From Brachionus koreanus (lineage: Eukaryota; Rotifera; Eurotatoria; Ploima; Brachionidae), in the NCBI GenBank assembly GCA_016987375.1, contig PJRA01000412.1:726065-740466 (forward strand): a stretch of DNA of 14,402 bases, given 5' to 3'. The position numbers and the translations under genes were made by a program. Of this stretch, positions 9,011 through 14,402 are shown piece by piece (the stretch's first letter is position 1; each line of letters begins with the position of its first letter). Under the pieces are notes generated by a model. It was not told where the DNA came from and did not search any database. It was given only the letters and a program-made list of their open reading frames with translations.

Positions 9011-11430
9011 GAACAAGGGATTTGAACGGATGAGATTTGACCAAATCTGATGAGAAAAGAATATCAAGAAAGAACTAGCACTATTTACATTTTATTATCA
9101 TAATTTAAACCAATTTATTTGACATGATCAAATACGAACAAACGCATGCATATCTTTTAAAAACTAATTTTTTCATTAGTTACTACTCACAAATAAATCA
9201 AATAAGATACATAAGAAAAGAGTACGAGTGCCGTTTCGGCATAAATCAACATAATTCTTTAATTCTCAACAAATATTTTTCTAAAAAGGCAACTACTTCT
9301 TGTTGGTATGATTTTTTTTTTCTAGTTTATTTAAATATAATATAATTTACTACTAAAATTATGATAGATGTAAAATGGCTGGTGTCAATTGCGTTAAAGT
9401 GGCACTGGTCAAATATGAGTCAGAGCCCTCCGACAAATCATAATTTTTTATAATTTTAATTAAGCTTTATTCAAAAATTATTTCGTTTCATGTTATTGCA
9501 ACTATTGTTGAAATATATTCAATTTTTTTTCTATGCGAATTTAAAATTAATTATCGGAACAAAAACAAAAAATAAAATCTTTTTGTTCTTAGATGCCACT
9601 GCTGCTTTACTAGTCAATTTCAAATTTTCAATTATTTTCATTCTTTTTAGTAGTTAATTAATTTTTTTTAGGCATTCCTATTCAAAAAGATTATATTAAT
9701 TCCTTCTAAGCTTTATTTTTCATCATTTTTTACCTCTTACTTTAACTCATCAGCTTAATGCAATGACACGCTTCAACACAAAATTTTGTTGACACATAAG
9801 CTAGATAAACTAAATTTTTTGTCTATTTGGAGAGTAGTTATTTGAAGAAAAAGGTAAAATTTTGGTTATAAAATCTTAAATATTCAAAGCAATTAAATAA
9901 TTTGCTCGAGATCTCTTGACCTGAAAAGATTTGAGAAAGCTAAAATGGGTCAAAGCTTAACTCGGACAAGCTGGTTTACAATAATTATTTTTTAATTAGA
10001 TACTTAACTAAAACTCATCATTTGAGTCTATTGGTGATGTAACGTAAATTTTTTTGTTTTAAAAATAATTAATTAAATGGTACACTAGTTTGCAGTTAGA
10101 TCGTAATAGTTTACTAAAAAAAATTCCAACACACACAAACCACTTTAATTTTTAGACTAATTTAAAGAAAAAAAATTAAATTTCATAAATGTTTGGTCAA
10201 TATTTTGGTATTAAATTCAGAAGTAAATTAATAAGCAAAGCGATTACTTAATTCTAAATTGAAATATTCTTGTTTGGTTTTAATCCTCTATCTAATCCTA
10301 TATTTAGATACACTAGGCTTTAGTTTAAAATGATTTAATCTAAGATCTTAATACAAGAATTTAAGAATATAATTTTAAAAATTATGATAACAATTCAAAT
10401 CGATTTTCAAATTGCTTTATTATTATCAAGTAAGATTAAGCCAAATGAGAGGTTTTTCGTTCAAAGAGCTATTAAATTCTTGCATTAAAAAGCTTGATTT
10501 TCGATACAAAAAAAATGACTTCAAATACATTCATGTTAGATTTTAACAGCAACTGGTTTTGTAACATTTTTTTACCAAGATTTTTGTTTATTGTGAACGA
10601 AAGAATCAATTGTTTGACTTAAAAAATAGAAATTTTCTTGTTGCTAGGTGACACTTTTGGGTAGATGTCAATTTTATTTTTTCAATTGAGTCTGAAATAG
10701 CAATTTCTAACCAAAATTAGAGTAAGTTTATTTTGGACCGCATTTTTATGGCAATACAAAAATTTACCAAGCCCACGCCTGGCTCTTTAGTATTCACGTT
10801 ATTTTTACTTTTTTTTTTAATTTAATTTTTTTTTATTTTCAAAGGTAATAAAAAAAAAGTTATTAGTCATGTGAAAAAAGTTAGAAAAACTTGTTTTTTT
10901 TTTCTCGAACGATTTTCATATATTATTTTTCTATTTTCAAAACTGATAATTTCTAAGCCGATCTATGGCTGATAATATCGGTCAGATTTTTTAGTTTAAT
11001 TTAGAGCAAGCACAAGAGTCTGGTCTGATTTTTGTTAAGGATAATGGGCGAATGATTTTATTCTAGAGCTGGATTCAGCTAGAGCCAAATCGGGCTTAAT
11101 AAATTGCTCTATAAAAAAATTACTTTTGCTTGAATGGTGCCTCATTAAAGACAAAATTTAAGATGTGCGCAAATTTCTCTTGAGGAAATGTCATCAGCTT
11201 TTTTATGATTCATGCTCAAGAAAAGCATATATTTTATGCCAATTTTCATTAAACAACTTCAAACTAATTAAATATTTACTAAAAGCTAATTGCACCTTAA
11301 ACTAACTGAACTTTTAAATCGAGTGAGAGCTTCATCGATTATAATTAAGACTAAAAACTCTTTTTTTTTATCCATTTTATGGAATATTTTTCACTTTGAA
11401 TGATATTATAAATAAATTATTTGTAATTCA

Positions 11431-11452
11431 TTTATTTTTTATTATATTTTAG
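11431..11452 (+). other. Strong 3' splice (or trans-splice) acceptor before brat
   Basis: A T-rich tract runs from 11431 and ends in ATTTTAG, with the AG at 11451-11452. This is a typical metazoan acceptor, 172 bases before the brat ATG. It suggests that the coding exon is joined to an upstream untranslated exon, or receives a spliced leader if the organism uses one. Which of the two cannot be told from the sequence. Confidence 0.45.
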
Positions 11453-11624
11453 ATTTATAAAAAAATATAAAATAAAGTAAAAGAAAGAAGAAATATCGAT
11501 TTTTGGCACTTTCGATTTTCGAAAAAATATTTAATTTCATTCCGTTTTTTTTTATTTTTGATGATATAGAAAAATAGAAAACTAAAAAAAAAAAAGAGGA
11601 AAAAATTTTTAAAGACAGAACATA
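11453..11624 (+). promoter_or_regulatory. Probable 5' UTR of brat with a two-codon uORF
   Basis: The segment between the acceptor-like AG and the brat ATG is A/T-rich. It contains one upstream ATG, at 11561, followed at once by ATA and TAG, so it forms a minimal uORF. An in-frame TAA at 11610-11612 shows that the brat reading frame cannot extend upstream without splicing. The brat ATG has T at -3, a weak context, so some leaky scanning is possible. Confidence 0.45.
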
Positions 11625-14300
11625 ATGTCATCAAAGGCAGCACAACTAGTCGGATCATCGTACATGAGCTCGAACAGAACCACAGCTTCGCCAAACGACG
11701 AATTGAATCTTGGCGGAGGCGGCGGCGGTGGTGGCGGAGGATTCGATTGTTTGGAGAGCAATTTTCTTAATCTGAATCAAGACTTGTTTAAAAAAACCTC
11801 GCTTCTCTCGCAAAACTACCCGCTTTATGATAACGAGTCGCTGATGATCAAGTCGGCTTTGTTCGACATGTCGGGCTTAAAGCAGCACATGGGCGCCAGT
11901 GAGCAACAAAATATGGTTCAGCAGAGATGCTGCAGCTGCGGTCTAGAGCCGATGATCGATGGAAAAACTCTGGTCGGTTGTTTTCATTCATTTTGCCAGC
12001 CGTGTCTGATCCAGTCGGCCTACAATGGCGTCATTCAGACCGAAATAAAAGGCCTAGGCTATGCGATAATCACTTGTCCAGTATGCTCCCAGGAGACGCT
12101 TATACCCAATGACGGAGTCGACTCGCTCATACCCAATTACTCCAGCTCGAACTTTCCAGGCTCGGCAAACTCATCAACCACTTCTATTGAGTTCAACAAT
12201 TTGCCGTTCAAAGCTTCTGCTTATTTGTCATCAACACCGTCGTCGGGCTCGTCCTCCTCCTCTTCGTCAACGACCACCAACTCTTCGCCCCAAATGACCA
12301 ACTACACGAAAAGCTGTCCCATCAACTTGGACCAGTTCAACAAGTCTAAAAACAACTTTATGCTTGACACGTTCAATTTTGACCAAATTGGCTCGTCGTT
12401 CGATCAAAGTCTTGTGCTAAAAAGACATCTACAGAACAAGACCAATCAGCATTTTCAATTGCAGCAGCAGACAAGATTGTTTCAAATTGAGAACGACATT
12501 CAGAAAACATTCAGCTATTACGTTCAATTGTTGAACGAGAGACGCGACAATTTATTAAAAGAATTGCATTCAATATTTCAATTTGTTCTCAAGCAAAACA
12601 ATAATGGCAGTCAACAAATGAGCAGCAAAAGTGGCTCGGCAAAATCAGTCGAATCAACTGACGAGTCGAAAAAGTCCGACAATGAACAATCGGATGAATC
12701 GAACGATTTGCAGCTATTGATCAATAATCGCCTTATGTCCATCGAATTTGTGACTAATTTCCAGAATATTCAAGAATTGATCAATCAATCTTTCGGCTAT
12801 ATTCGTTACAACAGCACGAATAGCTCGGATCATGAGCCAAAATCCTATGACACATCTAATCAGTCATCGTTTAGACAAAAGAGTAATATCAATTTTTATA
12901 CAGCTGACATGCAGGATCAGTATACGGGCTCAAGTTCTGATTTTTTAATAGAACAATTTGTGTCAAATTTGAATAACAGTCAAATGCTACAAAATCAACA
13001 ACAAGTAAATAAGCAATTGAGCTCGAGTTGTTCGAGCCAAACATCTAAAAATCAAAATCAAAATCAGAAGCAGCAGCAACAAAGCAGCAATGGATCGAAC
13101 AATAGAGCTACATCTTGGTCATCAGTAGTAGCTTCGTCGACCAGTAATACGCGAAATCAAAATCAGACAAAAAATTCGACACCATTCGAGCAAATGGACG
13201 ATGTGTCTAGACAGTCGAATAGTGGTATGCTATCGTCCACATCTACCTTGTCTTCTAGTGATCAACACGTCAATTTTGAAATAGCTGGCTCGTCCTACGA
13301 CGAATCAAGTATGTCAACGCCTAATCCACTGCCGGCCAAGTCGCAAATAAAGCGTCTCAAAATGACATACAGCTGTAAATTTGGCGAGTTTGGCGTTACA
13401 GATGGCCAATTTACCGAGCCGAGTGGAGTGTCTATCGGCGCCAATAATGACATTATTGTGGCCGATACAAACTCGCATCGAATCCAAATATTCGATAACG
13501 AGGGCAGGTTTAAATTCAAGTTTGGCGAGTGTGGTAAACGAGAGGGTCAATTGCTGTATCCGAATAGAGTGGCCGTGGTAAAACAAACTGGTGATATTGT
13601 AGTCACTGAGAGATCGCCGACGCATCAAATTCAAATTTATAATCAATATGGTCAATTTATAAGAAAATTTGGTGCCAATATATTGCAGCATCCGCGCGGC
13701 GTATGTGTCGATTCAAAGAATAGAATTATAGTCGTTGAGTGCAAAGTAATGCGGGTTATAATATTCGATCTAATGGGCACTGTCTTGCACAAATTTAATT
13801 GTGCCAAGTATTTGGAATTTCCGAATGGCTGCTGTTGCTCTAATGACAAAGACGAGATATTCATAAGTGACAATCGAGCACACTGTATTAAGGTTTTTAA
13901 CTATGAGGGTCAATTCTTGAGGCAAATAGGCGGCGAAGGCATCACCAATTATCCGATTGGCGTGGGCATAAACTCCAACGGCGAAGTACTGGTCGCTGAC
14001 AACCACAACAATTTCAATTTGACTGTTTTCAACCAAGAGGGACAGATGATCACTGCTCTTGAGTCCAAAGTTAAGCATGCTCAGTGCTTCGACGTCGGCC
14101 TCATGGACGACGGGTCCATTGTTCTTGCCAGCAAAGATTACAGAATTTATGTCTACAAATACAACAGCCAAAGTGGTTCTGTGATAGCCAATGAGTCGGC
14201 GAATTTAGTTAATAACTCATCTATCTATTCCAGTACTCAAGCCTCCAGTAATAACAATACTAATATCATAAACAGTATAAATGCATTTAACAATTTTTAG
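11625..14300 (+). CDS. brat: Brain tumor (Brat/NCL-1) orthologue: RING-coiled coil-NHL protein
   Basis: The protein is 891 aa in one exon. Family role: Brat is a cytoplasmic translational repressor whose NHL propeller binds U-rich mRNA motifs (UUGUU core) and cooperates with Pumilio and Nanos. It limits growth and stem-cell self-renewal, and NCL-1 restrains nucleolar size. Visible layout: a 10-Gly run (30-39). A C3HC4 RING follows with C102, C105, C119, H121, C124, C127, C151 and C154, then the TRIM-like GVDSLIPNY. No B-box Cys/His cluster follows. A Ser run (about 207-215) precedes a helical, coiled-coil-like segment (about 275-325, with LLNERRDNLLKELHSI). A block ending FGYIR (about 362-394) resembles the Brat coiled-coil end. 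A Ser/Asn/Gln-rich linker (about 396-575) leads to six NHL blades (about 582-846). The propeller is very close to fly Brat, including TERSPTHQIQIYNQYGQF and RQIGGEGITNYPIGVGINSN. ATG 11625 is the first in frame after the stop at 11610-11612. The RING would give E3 ubiquitin ligase potential, which is inferred. Confidence 0.95.
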   Translation: MSSKAAQLVGSSYMSSNRTTASPNDELNLGGGGGGGGGGFDCLESNFLNLNQDLFKKTSLLSQNYPLYDNESLMIKSALFDMSGLKQHMGASEQQNMVQQRCCSCGLEPMIDGKTLVGCFHSFCQPCLIQSAYNGVIQTEIKGLGYAIITCPVCSQETLIPNDGVDSLIPNYSSSNFPGSANSSTTSIEFNNLPFKASAYLSSTPSSGSSSSSSSTTTNSSPQMTNYTKSCPINLDQFNKSKNNFMLDTFNFDQIGSSFDQSLVLKRHLQNKTNQHFQLQQQTRLFQIENDIQKTFSYYVQLLNERRDNLLKELHSIFQFVLKQNNNGSQQMSSKSGSAKSVESTDESKKSDNEQSDESNDLQLLINNRLMSIEFVTNFQNIQELINQSFGYIRYNSTNSSDHEPKSYDTSNQSSFRQKSNINFYTADMQDQYTGSSSDFLIEQFVSNLNNSQMLQNQQQVNKQLSSSCSSQTSKNQNQNQKQQQQSSNGSNNRATSWSSVVASSTSNTRNQNQTKNSTPFEQMDDVSRQSNSGMLSSTSTLSSSDQHVNFEIAGSSYDESSMSTPNPLPAKSQIKRLKMTYSCKFGEFGVTDGQFTEPSGVSIGANNDIIVADTNSHRIQIFDNEGRFKFKFGECGKREGQLLYPNRVAVVKQTGDIVVTERSPTHQIQIYNQYGQFIRKFGANILQHPRGVCVDSKNRIIVVECKVMRVIIFDLMGTVLHKFNCAKYLEFPNGCCCSNDKDEIFISDNRAHCIKVFNYEGQFLRQIGGEGITNYPIGVGINSNGEVLVADNHNNFNLTVFNQEGQMITALESKVKHAQCFDVGLMDDGSIVLASKDYRIYVYKYNSQSGSVIANESANLVNNSSIYSSTQASSNNNTNIINSINAFNNF

Positions 14301-14325
14301 AGCTCGATTTAGTAAACTAGGATTA

Positions 14326-14331
14326 ATTAAA
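14326..14331 (+). terminator. Candidate variant polyadenylation signal (ATTAAA)
   Basis: ATTAAA lies 25 bases past the brat stop, and a U-rich tract follows from about 14374. No AATAAA is seen before the window edge. A much longer 3' UTR continuing outside the window is equally possible. Confidence 0.25.
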
Positions 14332-14367
14332 TCATGGTTTAATTTAAAGTTCAGATTTTTGATGAAA

Positions 14368-14375
14368 TTGTTGTT
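14368..14375 (+). promoter_or_regulatory. UUGUUG motif in the brat 3' flank
   Basis: TTGTTGTT here contains the UUGUU core reported as the binding motif of Drosophila Brat's NHL domain, so the message could be a target of its own product. The motif is short and sits in a T-rich tract, so chance is a strong alternative. Confidence 0.25.
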
Positions 14376-14402
14376 TTTTTTTATTTTTTTTTTTGTTTTA
14401 TA

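Larger units (their letters stand above)
7935..11430. other. AT-rich intergenic stretch upstream of brat
   Basis: No coding exon or RNA gene is recognised. Most of it is low-complexity A/T sequence. The part between about 8,880 and 9,440 is slightly less A/T-biased and includes a 16-base palindrome and a short hairpin. Donor-like sequences on the plus strand (for example GTAAGA beginning at 10430) could end an untranslated brat exon, but none can be chosen from sequence alone. Confidence 0.55.

Noticed and set aside
9124..9345. 73-codon plus-strand frame with a true ATG
   Set aside because: No domain or signal is recognised, composition follows local A/T bias and there is no supporting context.
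1961..11430. Possible tRNA, rRNA, CRISPR array or transposon in the gap
   Set aside because: No tRNA B-box-like GTTCGAATC, no regular spaced repeats and no transposase-like or reverse-transcriptase-like frame could be seen; divergent relics cannot be excluded by eye.
11455..11694. 79-codon minus-strand frame across the brat 5' end
   Set aside because: It is antisense to the brat start and consists mostly of Phe/Lys/Asn from A/T runs.
13295..14171. Several 66-133-codon frames opposite or beside the NHL domain
   Set aside because: They are shadows of the highly conserved NHL coding sequence.

Overview
The window looks like nuclear DNA of an invertebrate animal. It holds two long, uninterrupted protein-coding exons of moderate GC, separated by about 9.9 kb of very AT-rich DNA dense in stop codons and A/T runs. 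Both proteins belong to animal regulatory families: an Emi1/Emi2/Rca1-type F-box inhibitor of the anaphase-promoting complex (APC/C), and a Brain tumor (Brat/NCL-1)-type RING-NHL protein. A clear Brat/NCL-1 orthologue points to a protostome-like bilaterian. The extreme AT bias with compact coding exons would suit, for example, a rotifer, but the species assignment is a guess.

Layout. Positions 1-327 are the 3' flank of the Emi-like gene. Positions 328-1701 (minus strand) are the Emi-like CDS, 457 codons from its only in-frame ATG. A short overlapping upstream ORF and a possible 5' UTR splice acceptor lie just upstream. Positions 1811-1960 form a small, relatively GC-rich patch with an E2F-like sequence. 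Positions 1961-11450 hold no convincing gene. They contain a few short palindromes and hairpins, one doubtful 93-codon ORF, and a slightly more complex patch near 8,900-9,440. A strong splice-acceptor-like tract ends at 11452. Positions 11625-14300 (plus strand) are the brat CDS, 891 codons in one exon, followed by about 100 bases of AT-rich 3' flank to the window edge.

The two genes are head to head. No shared pathway can be read from the arrangement. Both families act in cell-cycle and germline or stem-cell control: Emi proteins restrain APC/C, and Brat represses translation of target mRNAs. Any functional link beyond that is speculation.

The most notable points are domain losses. The Emi-like protein keeps the DSGxxS degron, the family block before the F-box, the F-box, a KEN sequence and a near-perfect C-terminal RL tail, but shows no zinc-binding region (ZBR). 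The Brat orthologue has a complete N-terminal RING finger but no B-box, whereas Drosophila Brat has B-boxes and no RING. I saw no mobile element, CRISPR array, rRNA or tRNA, and no multi-gene novel system.
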